DNA of 28,965 bases from an uncultured Collinsella sp. (lineage in GTDB: Bacteria; Actinomycetota; Coriobacteriia; Coriobacteriales; Coriobacteriaceae), in the NCBI GenBank assembly GCA_900543505.1, contig UQSB01000025.1, positions 1-28,965 of the forward strand, written 5' to 3'. Positions within the stretch are counted from its first letter, which is position 1; the number at the start of each line of letters is the position of its first letter. Both the position numbers and the translations under genes were made by a program. The notes below the pieces were generated by a model. The model worked only from the letters and a program-made list of their open reading frames with translations, did no database searches and was not told the origin of the DNA. Positions 8,339-16,800 of this stretch are shown here, in pieces.

Positions 8339-9250
8339 CTATTTGTTTTCGCAGGCTTGCGTGGACTGCGCGGGTTTGTCGCCCGTCACACCCAGCCCGT
8401 AGCGAAAGCTAATAGCATCGACGGGGCACGCGCCCACGCATTTGCCGCAACGAATGCACTCGGCATGGTCGGGCGTACGCGTAACGTCCACGTCCATCTG
8501 GCACACCTTGGCGCACTTGCCGCACGAGACGCATTTGCACTGGTCAACCTGGATCCCCAGCAACGACACCTTGTTCATGAGTGCATAAAATGCGCCGAGG
8601 GGGCAAATCCATTTACAGAAGGGGCGGTAGAACAGCACGCTCAGCACCGTAACCGCAATGAGGATCGCGAGCTTCCAGGTAAAGAGCTTTCCCAGCGCGG
8701 AGCGGATTCCCACGTTCATGATGGACAGCGGAATCGCGCCCTCGAGCACACCCTGCGGGCAGATGTACTTGCAAAAGAACGGGTCGCCCATACCCACATC
8801 GTTAACCAACAAGACGGGCAGCAGCACCACGGCAAACAGTAGCACGGCATACTTGATGTACGTGAGCGGCTTGAGCTTTTTCGTCGAGAGCTTTTTGCTG
8901 GGAATCTTATGCAGAAGCTCTTGCAGCCATCCAAACGGACACAAAAAGCCGCATACAAAACGTCCCAGCAGCACGCCGATCAGAATGAGCGTTCCGGTGA
9001 CGTAATACGAAAAGCTAAACTTAGACGAGCCCACCACCGACTGAAACGACCCGACGGGGCACGCACCCGAGGCCGCCGGACACGAGTAGCAGTTGAGACC
9101 CGGCACGCAGACGGCTTTGCCCGCTCCCTGGTAGATGCCGCCCTTGGCAAAGTTAGGCAGGTGAATATTGGTCGCAAGCGTCGCCGCCGCCTGAATCAAT
9201 CCACGAAATCGCGCTAAAAGATGCGATGCAGTGTTTTTTCTTTTATCCAA
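8339..9250 (-). CDS. NapH/YccM-like 4Fe-4S membrane protein
   Basis: A 303-residue membrane polyferredoxin starting at TTG 9250. Its start overlaps the stop of the small CXXC gene by 8 bp, and GGAG lies 11 nt upstream inside that gene. The longer form from 9328 would read through the small gene in another frame and is rejected. Hydrophobic segments lie at about 82-100, 132-150 and 193-209. A Cys-x3-Cys-Pro pattern recurs three times: CGFLCP (100-105), CKYICP (160-165) and CKWICP (212-217). This is as in NapH, NosR and YccM. Two ferredoxin-type clusters close the protein: CKCVSCGKCAKVC (238-250) and CIRCGKCVGACP (265-276). An N-terminal CYSCPAASGACP (54-65) is an additional site. It probably carries electrons across the membrane, here plausibly to the TlpA-like lipoprotein. 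Confidence 0.92.
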   Translation of the reverse strand: MDKRKNTASHLLARFRGLIQAAATLATNIHLPNFAKGGIYQGAGKAVCVPGLNCYSCPAASGACPVGSFQSVVGSSKFSFSYYVTGTLILIGVLLGRFVCGFLCPFGWLQELLHKIPSKKLSTKKLKPLTYIKYAVLLFAVVLLPVLLVNDVGMGDPFFCKYICPQGVLEGAIPLSIMNVGIRSALGKLFTWKLAILIAVTVLSVLFYRPFCKWICPLGAFYALMNKVSLLGIQVDQCKCVSCGKCAKVCQMDVDVTRTPDHAECIRCGKCVGACPVDAISFRYGLGVTGDKPAQSTQACENK

Positions 9251-9389
9251 TTCCGATACACTCCAAGCACAGCCTGATTGCCTTGGCCAGCACGGCATCT
9301 GCCTCGCCGCGCATAATTCCAAAGCCAACCATGGCTACCCCAACGATCAGCAAAGCCACCTGCGCCACAGGCTTAATCGCTTTGAACAA
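9243..9389 (-). CDS. Small CXXC membrane peptide, CD1871A family
   Basis: A 48-residue peptide starting at TTG 9389, with AAAGGAG (9404-9398) 8 nt upstream. One membrane helix (about residues 8-25, VAQVALLIVGVAMVGFG) is followed by RGEADAVLAKAIRLC and the ending CLECIGIG. That C-terminus, with the CXXC pair at Cys41 and Cys44, matches the small family named CD1871A family CXXC motif-containing protein as I remember it. It is usually found beside 4Fe-4S membrane proteins. Its last 8 bp overlap the start of the polyferredoxin gene, so translation is probably coupled. The CXXC may relay thiol electrons or assist cluster insertion; neither is shown. It starts the minus-strand operon, divergent from the two-component genes. 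Confidence 0.85.
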   Translation of the reverse strand: MFKAIKPVAQVALLIVGVAMVGFGIMRGEADAVLAKAIRLCLECIGIG

Positions 9390-9478
9390 TCTGACCACTC
9401 CTTTCGTTTCGCGACCCATTGGACCATACCGACTATAAAATCCGTGTTAAGCGTGAATGACTATGCAAGGAGAACGTT

Positions 9479-10153
9479 ATGCGCATCTTGGTCATCGAGG
9501 ACGAGCGGGCACTGTGCGATGCGATCGCACGCAGCCTGCGCAACTTGGCCTATAGCGTCGACTGCTGCTACGACGGGCAGCAAGCCCTCGATCTGCTCGA
9601 TGTCGAGACCTTTGATCTTGTCGTGCTCGACCTCAATCTCCCCCATGTCGACGGCATGACCGTGCTCAGGCAACTCAGGACAACTGATTGTGAGACCAAG
9701 GTGCTTGTGCTCTCGGCACGTGGCGAGGTCTCCGACAAGGTAGCGGGGCTCGATGCGGGCGCCAACGACTACCTCACCAAGCCGTTCCATCTTGACGAGC
9801 TGGCGGCACGTATACGCAGCCTCACGCTCAGGCGCTTTACGCAAAGCGACGTTGTCCTGACCTGTGGATCGCTGAGCTTTGACACCAAAGCGCGCCTCGC
9901 CTCCGTGGGCGGCGAGACCCTATCCCTCACGCGCAAGGAGACCGGCATCTTGGAATACCTGATGCTTAACCAGGGGCGGCCGGTGAGCCAGGAAGAGCTT
10001 ATCGAGCATGTATGGGACAGCAGCGTCAACAGCTTTAGCAACGCAACCCGCGTTCATATCTCGTCGCTCCGCAAAAAGCTACGCAGCGCTTTGGGATACG
10101 ACCCGATTCGCAATCGGATTGGAGAGGGCTACGTTATGGAGGATGGAGAATGA
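9479..10153 (+). CDS. OmpR/PhoB-family response regulator
   Basis: A 224-residue two-component regulator. The receiver domain has the acidic pair Glu7-Asp8, phospho-acceptor Asp51 (VVLDLNLP), Ser79 of VLVLSA and Lys101 (LTKPF). The C-terminal winged helix (about 125-222) includes LTRKETGILEYLMLNQGRPVS and the recognition-helix region NATRVHISSLRKKL. ATG 9479 has AAGGAG (9467-9472) 6 nt upstream. The histidine kinase gene starts at 10150 within an ATGA overlap, so the two are translationally coupled. The gene is divergent from the CXXC/polyferredoxin/TlpA operon across an 89-bp gap. Control of that operon in response to redox stress or another envelope signal is the natural guess. Confidence 0.96.
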   Translation: MRILVIEDERALCDAIARSLRNLAYSVDCCYDGQQALDLLDVETFDLVVLDLNLPHVDGMTVLRQLRTTDCETKVLVLSARGEVSDKVAGLDAGANDYLTKPFHLDELAARIRSLTLRRFTQSDVVLTCGSLSFDTKARLASVGGETLSLTRKETGILEYLMLNQGRPVSQEELIEHVWDSSVNSFSNATRVHISSLRKKLRSALGYDPIRNRIGEGYVMEDGE

Positions 10154-11301
10154 AAGGGCTTTCGCTGCAATGGCGCATAACGATTATGACGGCACTGCTG
10201 ACGTGTGCGGCATGCGTACTGACGAACTGCTTGGTCGGCTATACGGGCATGCGCTACATGGATGCCATCGGCAGCGACATCTCGGCCTTTAACGCAACCG
10301 GCGAAGATTCGCTCCAGGCGTTCGACCCAACGAAAGCGGCCCTCGATGACAAGGTCACAATCGTCGTAAATGACGCACAGGAGTCTTTTGGCACGACAGC
10401 CTGGTACATCACGGCTGGAGTCACACTCCTTGGCGGCGCGCTGGCATACTTTGTGAGCGGCCGTGCACTCAAACCGCTACGGGCTTTTGCAGCTCAGGTT
10501 GAGCGTGTGCAGCCTGACAACCTAAGCGAAATCAGACTCAATGAAGATGTGCCCACCGAGCTACAACGATGCAGCGCCTCTTTCAACGACATGATCGCTC
10601 GTCTTGGCGAAGGGTTCTCTGCACAGCGTCAGTTTACCGGCAACGCCGCACACGAGCTTCGCACCCCGCTCGCCCTTATGCAAGCACAGATTGAACTATT
10701 CATCTCCGAGCACTCCGGTTTGCAACCCGAAACAGCCGAGCTGCTCGGCCTGCTACAAGAACAAACTGAGCGGATGTCGCGGATGACCAAGGTGTTGCTC
10801 GAGATGAGTGAGCTCCGCAGCGTTCCTTGCGAGGACGATGTTGAACTTGGTCCCTTGTCCGAAGAGGTCCTCACCGACCTTGCGCCACTTGCCGAAAATA
10901 AGGGCATAGCCCTCAATTGTGCTGGAGACGCTTTAGTAATCGGGAGCGACACGCTCCTCTATCGGCTGGTGTTTAACCTGGTCGAAAATGCCATCCGTTA
11001 CAGCCGCCCCGGCTCGACTGTCAACGTCTCCATCTGCGACAACAACAGCCGCGTGTTCCTGCGAGTCGAGGACCAGGGCCCGGGAATACCCAAGCAGTAC
11101 CACGAGAGCATCTTCCAACCGTTCTTTCGCCTGGATAAATCCCGCAGCAGGGCATACGGCGGCGCAGGACTCGGACTCGCGCTCGTTTGGGAGATTGCAG
11201 CGCTTCACGGTGGCGCTGTAGAGGTCGAAGCAAGTTCCGAGAACGGGACCACTATGCTCGCAAGCCTTCCAAAACGATCCGCAGCATTAACCGAACAGTA
11301 A
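10150..11301 (+). CDS. Two-component sensor histidine kinase
   Basis: A 383-residue membrane kinase, partner of the preceding response regulator (4-bp overlap). Two membrane helices, about 10-30 and 85-103, bracket a short extracytoplasmic sensor of about 50 residues. A HAMP-like linker follows (about 104-155). The dimerisation domain carries His168 in NAAHELRTPLAL. The ATPase domain has N-box NLVENAIRYS (Asn280), G1 DQGPGIP (308-314), F-box FQPFFRLDK and G2 GGAGLGLAL (337-345). The small sensor loop has no Cys, so direct thiol sensing there is unlikely. A Cys pair in the first membrane helix region (Cys19, Cys22, Cys27) is notable beside a redox operon. A GC-rich hairpin follows the stop codon. 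Confidence 0.96.
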   Translation: MKGLSLQWRITIMTALLTCAACVLTNCLVGYTGMRYMDAIGSDISAFNATGEDSLQAFDPTKAALDDKVTIVVNDAQESFGTTAWYITAGVTLLGGALAYFVSGRALKPLRAFAAQVERVQPDNLSEIRLNEDVPTELQRCSASFNDMIARLGEGFSAQRQFTGNAAHELRTPLALMQAQIELFISEHSGLQPETAELLGLLQEQTERMSRMTKVLLEMSELRSVPCEDDVELGPLSEEVLTDLAPLAENKGIALNCAGDALVIGSDTLLYRLVFNLVENAIRYSRPGSTVNVSICDNNSRVFLRVEDQGPGIPKQYHESIFQPFFRLDKSRSRAYGGAGLGLALVWEIAALHGGAVEVEASSENGTTMLASLPKRSAALTEQ

Positions 11302-11307
11302 AACGAA

Positions 11308-11340
11308 AGGGGTCCCGCACACGTTTGCGCGGGACCCCCT
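11308..11340. terminator. Convergent hairpin between histidine kinase and GMP synthase
   Basis: A perfect 10-bp stem: GGGGTCCCGC (11309-11318) with GCGGGACCCC (11329-11338), and a 10-nt loop. Only a poor T-tract follows on the plus strand. On the minus strand CTTTCGTTTT follows, which is better. It lies between two convergent genes and may stop both transcripts. Confidence 0.7.
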
Positions 11341-11375
11341 CCCTGTCAATGCAATTCGCCCAAAAGAGTAGAAGC

Positions 11376-12356
11376 CTACTCCCACTCCACCGTGCCGACG
11401 GGCTTCGGCGTGAGGTCGTAGCACACGCGGCAGATGCCGGGAACCTCGGCGGTGACGCGGGCGGTAATGCGCTTGAGCAACGCCCAGTCGAGCTCAGGCA
11501 CCTCGGCGGTCATGACATCGACGGTGTTGATGCAGCGGATGATACAGGGCCAATCGTAGGCGCGCTTGCCCTCGCGCACGCCGGTGGCGCGGAAGTCGGG
11601 CACGACGGCAAAATACTGCCAGATGGTCAGACCCGCCTTGTCGATCTCCTCGCGCACGATCGCGTCGGCTTCGCGCAGCGCCTCAAGACGGTCGCGGGTG
11701 ATGGCACCAAGGCAGCGGACGCCCAGGCCGGGACCGGGGAACGGCTGGCGCTCGACCATGTTCTCGGGCAGGCCGAGCTCGCGACCCACGACGCGGACCT
11801 CGTCCTTGTACAGCAGTTTGACGGGCTCGCAGAGCTCAAACTGCAGATCCTCGGGCAGACCGCCCACGTTGTGGTGAGCCTTCACGCCGTCTTGGGACTC
11901 AAGAATGTCGGGATAGATGGTGCCCTGGGCGAGGAAACTGACCTCGTCGCCAACCTTGCGGGCCTCCTCCTCGAACACGCGGATAAACTCGGCACCGATG
12001 ATCTTGCGCTTGGCCTCGGGCTCCTCGACGTCCACGAGCTTATCCAGGAAGCGATCGGTCGCGTCCACATAGACCAGGTTAGCGTCCATCTGGTTCTTGA
12101 AGACGTCGATGACCTGTTCGCTCTCACCCTTGCGCATCAGGCCGTGGTTCACATGCACGCAAATGAGCTGCTTGCCGATGGCCTTGATGAGCAGGGCCGC
12201 GACAACCGAACTGTCGACGCCGCCGGAAAGAGCCAGCAGGACCTTCTTGTCGCCGATCTGCTCGCGGATTGCAGCGACCTGCTCATCGATGAACACCTGG
12301 GCAAGTTCGGGAGTGGTGATACGCACCATGTCGTCGGGACGCTTGTTGGGATCCAT
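11376..12356 (-). CDS. guaA: GMP synthase ATP-pyrophosphatase subunit without glutaminase domain
   Basis: A 326-residue protein that matches the C-terminal two thirds of GMP synthase. It converts XMP to GMP using ATP and ammonia. The PP-loop is LSGGVDSS (43-50). Typical motifs are VNHGLMRKGE near 70 and the EVSFLAQGTIYPDILES loop. Also present is the lid and dimerisation region with PFPGPGLGVRCLG, and the ending KPVGTVEWE as in canonical enzymes. The usual N-terminal glutamine amidotransferase domain (about 200 residues with a catalytic Cys-His-Glu triad) is missing. ATG 12356 has AAGGAG just upstream and a promoter beyond it, so this is not a local truncation by frameshift. Either it uses free ammonia or it pairs with a separate glutaminase subunit, as archaeal GuaAa/GuaAb do. 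Confidence 0.9.
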   Translation of the reverse strand: MDPNKRPDDMVRITTPELAQVFIDEQVAAIREQIGDKKVLLALSGGVDSSVVAALLIKAIGKQLICVHVNHGLMRKGESEQVIDVFKNQMDANLVYVDATDRFLDKLVDVEEPEAKRKIIGAEFIRVFEEEARKVGDEVSFLAQGTIYPDILESQDGVKAHHNVGGLPEDLQFELCEPVKLLYKDEVRVVGRELGLPENMVERQPFPGPGLGVRCLGAITRDRLEALREADAIVREEIDKAGLTIWQYFAVVPDFRATGVREGKRAYDWPCIIRCINTVDVMTAEVPELDWALLKRITARVTAEVPGICRVCYDLTPKPVGTVEWE

Positions 12357-12422
12357 GCAGAGCTCCTTCTCGGTTCGATGGAAATGCGCCGCGCGTATGC
12401 AGACGCACCGTCATATGACCTC

Positions 12423-12451
12423 ATTATATGCAGAACGAGATACGTTTCCCA
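12423..12451 (-). promoter_or_regulatory. Probable sigma-70-type promoter of the GMP synthase gene
   Basis: On the minus strand a perfect TATAAT (12428-12423) lies 17 bp after TGGGAA (12451-12446), a weak -35 match. Transcription would start about 12415, giving a leader of roughly 60 nt. The leader is too short to hold a purine riboswitch, and none is seen. The rest of the 297-bp gap to 12653 shows no gene. Confidence 0.5.
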
Positions 12452-12590
12452 TCGCTGCGACAGAGCTTTTTGCAGGGGCGGCAGTTTTTCTATATCCCAA
12501 GGTCAGCTAGACTTCGGTAGCCACCTTGGGAGCATCGCCAATAGACTCTTCCTTTATACGTTCGGCACAATCGTAGACGATACCCACAAA

Positions 12591-12618
12591 TTCCAGTCCC
12601 GAGCAACAAGAGTACAAT
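12591..12618 (+). promoter_or_regulatory. Possible promoter of the LuxR-type regulator gene
   Basis: TTCCAG (12591-12596) and TACAAT (12613-12618) are separated by 16 bp. They would start transcription about 28 bp before the ATG at 12654. The -10 box is good and the -35 box is weak. Confidence 0.35.
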
Positions 12619-12653
12619 TGCTGCTAGTGTTGCCAGCTGTTGGGAGATGGAAG

Positions 12654-13658
12654 ATGGACTGCGATGGCTACCCATGCGTTCCCATGCCGTTGATGTGCAC
12701 CGCCTTTGTGCCGGGGCAGATTGACGCTGCGGTTGCAGGCATTTCCGACCCCGATTCACGCGCCATCGCCACGGCAGAAGCGCTGTACTTTCGCGGACAG
12801 GCCGCACTCGCCGCCAAGACGGCGCACCCCTATCTTGACGTCACCGATCCCGCGCTGCGCTATTCCGCATGCTTTATCTGCGGATACGCCAGTCTGTCGC
12901 TCAACCGTATCGCCGACGCCCGCCGGTGCCTTGCGGGCATCCTCGATACGCCGGCCGACGAGGAATCGCCCGCCGTCCACGCCACGCATATCCTGTTCGC
13001 CTCGGCCGCGAGCGTCCTGCTGCACTTGCCTTCCCCGTATTCTGCCGAAGAGTTTTATCCACTTGCGGCGCACCTACCCGAAGGCCTGCGACTGTTCGCC
13101 AGCTACGTGATGGCGCACGCCTTGTATCTGCGCGGCGAATACGGCCGCAGCCTGGGCATGGCGGAAAACGCCCTAATTATGAAACAGGGAAGCTATCCCA
13201 TCTCGGAACTGTTCCTGCACCTGGCAGCTTCCATGGCATGCATGAGCCTCAAGGACATCGACGCCGCAAAAGCGCATTTTGGAGCCGCTTGGGACATTGC
13301 GCGCCCCGACGGCCTTATCGAGCTCATTGGCGAGCACCACGGCCTTTTGCAGGGGCTCATCGAGGCATGCCTAAAAACGCAATACCCTGACGACTTCGCA
13401 CGCATCATCGAGATCACGTACCGCTTCAGCTACGGCTGGCGGCGCATCCACAACCCCGATTCGGGCGAGGACGTTGCCGACGATTTAACGACCACAGAGT
13501 TCACCATGGCCATGCTCGCCTGCCGTGGGTGGACCAACGCTGAAATCGCACGCCATATGGGAGTATCGCCGGGCACCGTCAAAAACCGCCTATCCGGCGT
13601 ATACGCAAAGCTTGGCATCGGCACACGCGCCGAGCTGGTCGCGCACATGTTGCGTTAG
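12654..13658 (+). CDS. LuxR-family transcriptional regulator with helical sensor region
   Basis: A 334-residue protein. The ATG at 12654 is chosen from a much longer open frame because GGGAG (12642-12646) lies 7 nt upstream and the frame above it runs antisense through the GMP synthase gene. The C-terminal 57 residues (278-334) form a LuxR/NarL helix-turn-helix: LTTTEFTMAMLACRGWTNAEIARHMGVS with the recognition helix GTVKNRLSGVYAKL. The preceding 270 residues are Ala-rich helices (AEALYFRGQAAL, ALYLRGEYGRSLGMAENAL) that look like tetratricopeptide-type repeats. No receiver domain, membrane helix or MalT ATPase motif is visible. The large surface-protein gene starts 155 bp downstream in the same direction and is a possible target (inference). 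Confidence 0.88.
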   Translation: MDCDGYPCVPMPLMCTAFVPGQIDAAVAGISDPDSRAIATAEALYFRGQAALAAKTAHPYLDVTDPALRYSACFICGYASLSLNRIADARRCLAGILDTPADEESPAVHATHILFASAASVLLHLPSPYSAEEFYPLAAHLPEGLRLFASYVMAHALYLRGEYGRSLGMAENALIMKQGSYPISELFLHLAASMACMSLKDIDAAKAHFGAAWDIARPDGLIELIGEHHGLLQGLIEACLKTQYPDDFARIIEITYRFSYGWRRIHNPDSGEDVADDLTTTEFTMAMLACRGWTNAEIARHMGVSPGTVKNRLSGVYAKLGIGTRAELVAHMLR

Positions 13659-13813
13659 CGACCGGGCTGCCAAGCGCATCGAACGCGTTCCGGAACCCGG
13701 CGCTTCGCTCGATCAATTTGGACATTTTGACCCTTGAACGGCACTACCGCCACGAAGCGTCTTCTCGCAAAATTGGATTATTTCCACCGATATTTGCGGG
13801 ATGGGAGCCCAAG

Positions 13814-16800
13814 ATGCTTGATCGCCGTTCGTTACTTGTTGCCGGAGCGTCCTCACTAGCGAGCATCATGTTGCCTCGCGTGCCGGGAAGCGAAAATGCC
13901 TTCCTGCTGCCGTTCGCGCCCACCGCGGCCTATGCCGACGAAAAAGACCCCTTCAGGGTGCTCGTTCTCTCGCGCACCATGTTTGGTGTGGTCGTGGTCG
14001 ACGTCGCCAACAAGAATATGCCCATCAAGGGAGCGCAGGTCACGCTCACGTCGCGCTACGCCGCAGGCAAGCAGCTCGCCGCCACGACCGATGAAGAAGG
14101 CACGGCCATCTTTGAGGTCGCCCCTCTTTCGGAAGGCTACGTGGACGAGGCAACGCTTCTCGACGCGTACGACTTTAACGGCGGCATCTCCATTAGCATG
14201 GCGGGCTACCGTGATGTCGAGATTCCCCTTGCGCGTATCCAGGGCGGCACCGCCATTACCGCACCCACACGTCCGCTCTCCGATGGCGAGCCGTACTTTC
14301 GACAGCTCACATTCGACGAATGGGACATCCAGTACGCTGAAGCCACGTTCATGGCATTGCCGAAGGACGACACGGCAAACGAGCAGCCCGATACGCACGC
14401 CTTTACCGTGCAGACTCATCTGCCGCAGGGCGGGCAGGCAACATTGCATATCAATAAAGTGATGCCCGCTGCGGGCAGCTCAACCGAAACCGTCACGCAG
14501 ATTGGCCAGATCAAGGCCAGCGCATCAGGCGCGGATAATCTGGCGACGTTCACACTCGAAGACAAGTTTCTCGACGCGGCATCGGGCCTTCTGGAAGAAG
14601 GGTGCAAACTGCGCTTTGTCCTCGACTATCAGGGCAAAACCTACACGCTTTCATCCCCTATGGCCGTTGTCACCGCGCCGGCCGCAAAGGCGGAATCGGG
14701 CTCGACCACCATCATTCCCACCACCATGGACCAAGAGATCACTCCGTTTGATTTCCCCGCGGCGTTTCCCGGCATCGGCGGCAATAAGTTCACGTGCTGG
14801 ATACCCACATTTCCGATCCTCTTCGATTTCTCGTTTGCTGGATACGTGCTGTTTGGCGGAGGATACAAACCAGCCAGCTATATGAACGATTCGGGCAATC
14901 CTGATCCGGAATACTGGAAGAAATCGCCGCGCGAGTCGGGCGCCAAGCAGGCAAGCCGCTACCTCGACGAGATGGAGGGGAAGTGGAATCAGTACAAGAG
15001 CATGAGTGCCGGTTCGGGCACCGACCCAAGAAACACCAAGCTCCTTCGCCACCACTGCACGCTGCTGTTCACGATGGATATCGCCACACAGCTGTACGGC
15101 TCGCTCGCCTACGATTGGGTGGGCAAAACCTGGGGCAATAACAACGACCCCGCATACGGCAATATTAAGGCCCTCTTCCAAGTAAGAACCGACCTCAACT
15201 GGACCGAACAGTTCACCTTGGGACCGGTGCCGTTTTTCCTAAACGTCAACCCCTGGGTGCTGGCAAAACTGGCGCTCGCCGTGGGTGCCCACACGCACGG
15301 CAGCGGCGCGGCGTTTTTTAAAAACATTTCGCTCGACTATTCAAACACGTCGGGCTCGTTCACCATCCAGATCGGGCTTGCCGTCACCTTTGGCGCCGGC
15401 GTTGCAGGCGTCGCTTCGTCCGCCGTGCGCGGTGCCGCGTCCCTCACACTGTTCATTGGGTACGAGAAGGCGGACGGCCACCAGCTTCCGCGACTGCGCG
15501 TAGGTGCAGACGTCGATGTCGATGTGATACTCCAGTTCGTCATGTTCAAGTGGACCACCAAAGCTTGGTCGGGATCGTGGCCCACACTCCTCGATTCGTG
15601 GAATATGTCAGTGAACAATGGCGATCAGTATGTGCTCCAGCGCTCTGAGCTGGCCTTGGGTGGAGAGACGCCTTATACGCTGGATGCCCGCTTCGGCTCA
15701 GCCGGCAACGCCGAGGCAGGTGGTGTGCCGCAATTTATCGCATCGGCCACCATCGTCACCAACGCCGAGCTGCTCGCACGCGCCGAGGTTAAGGCCACTG
15801 CCGTAAACGTCGCGCCTGTCGTGCGCGATTGGGATCAAGCGGTTACGCACATTGAGCTCGAGGCGGATGCAGAAAGCGACGACACGGGACAGATCGAGCA
15901 TTTCGTCCATGCACTGATAGAGAACGACGAAAACGCCGCGCCAATGTATGAGTACACCTATATCGGGCAGGCGACGAACGCCGCTGCGGACCCCAACGCC
16001 AATTCTGCTGGTGTATCGGAGGACGAGCGTGGCGGTATCAAACCATCGAGCGACAGTGTGCTGTTTTCCGGCGTGCTCAGCGAAGCTCACATGAAGCTGG
16101 CAATGATTGCCGGCGCAGAATGCCTGTTCCGTATCGCCTCGGTGCGCTACGGCGACAATGGCCGCTCGCGCCTGGTGGTGCACACAAAGGCAAACGGCAC
16201 GTGGTCCGCTCCCATGCCCGTGGACTTTCCCCTTGGGTTTGGCGAGAACGACGTGGAGCGCGACAGCATATACGATTACGACTTCGACGTGGTGGAATAT
16301 ACGGACGGTAGAGGAAACCGGGACGCCTACGTGCTGCTGGTCTCGGGCGAGCGCCCCGCCGGCGACAACACCCTTTTCGATACGGCAAGCACAGCCGGCA
16401 TACTGTCCGTTGTACGCCTGCGCATAAGTAATGACGAAATCCGCGTGGTGTCGCATACGTCATGGCGCAGCATCTCGCGCGGCCGTCTGCAAGAGGATGG
16501 CTACCATTGCCTGCAGTGCCCGCGTATCACGGTGGGCAAGACGCTGGTCGACGGACGCCTGTCGGGTGCTTACCTCCACCGCCGCGGAACCACCGCAGAA
16601 AAGGCGCTCGGCAGCGAGGCCGAGGTTGCGCTGGAGTGCTTTACCCTGTGGTCGGACGTTTCGGGCGACAGCCTGACATTCCGTCAGGTCCTCCGCTTTC
16701 CACAAGCACCGTCGAGTATCGAGCTGGGCGAGCCCGAAACTATCAACGGCAAAATGGTGGTGCCCGTTGTGTACGAGACCGCAGACGGCTGCGGCTGCGC

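Noticed and set aside
9251..9328. Longer N-terminus for the polyferredoxin gene from ATG 9328
   Set aside because: The added 26 residues overlap the conserved small CXXC gene in another frame and lack a ribosome site.
9419..9439. Promoter for the response regulator (TTGGAC and TATAAA)
   Set aside because: The two boxes are only 9 bp apart; TATAAA alone (also read as TATAGT on the other strand) is not enough to call a promoter.
12357..12430. Purine riboswitch in the GMP synthase leader
   Set aside because: The leader after the predicted start is about 60 nt and shows no three-way junction or conserved loop sequence.
11187..12653. Upstream extension of the LuxR-type frame
   Set aside because: It is antisense to the GMP synthase gene and has no ribosome site; the start at 12654 has one.
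13659..13813. Promoter or terminator between the LuxR gene and the surface-protein gene
   Set aside because: TTGGAC and TTGAAC occur, but no -10 box is at a suitable distance. A CCGGG...CCCGG pairing after the LuxR stop has no T-tract.
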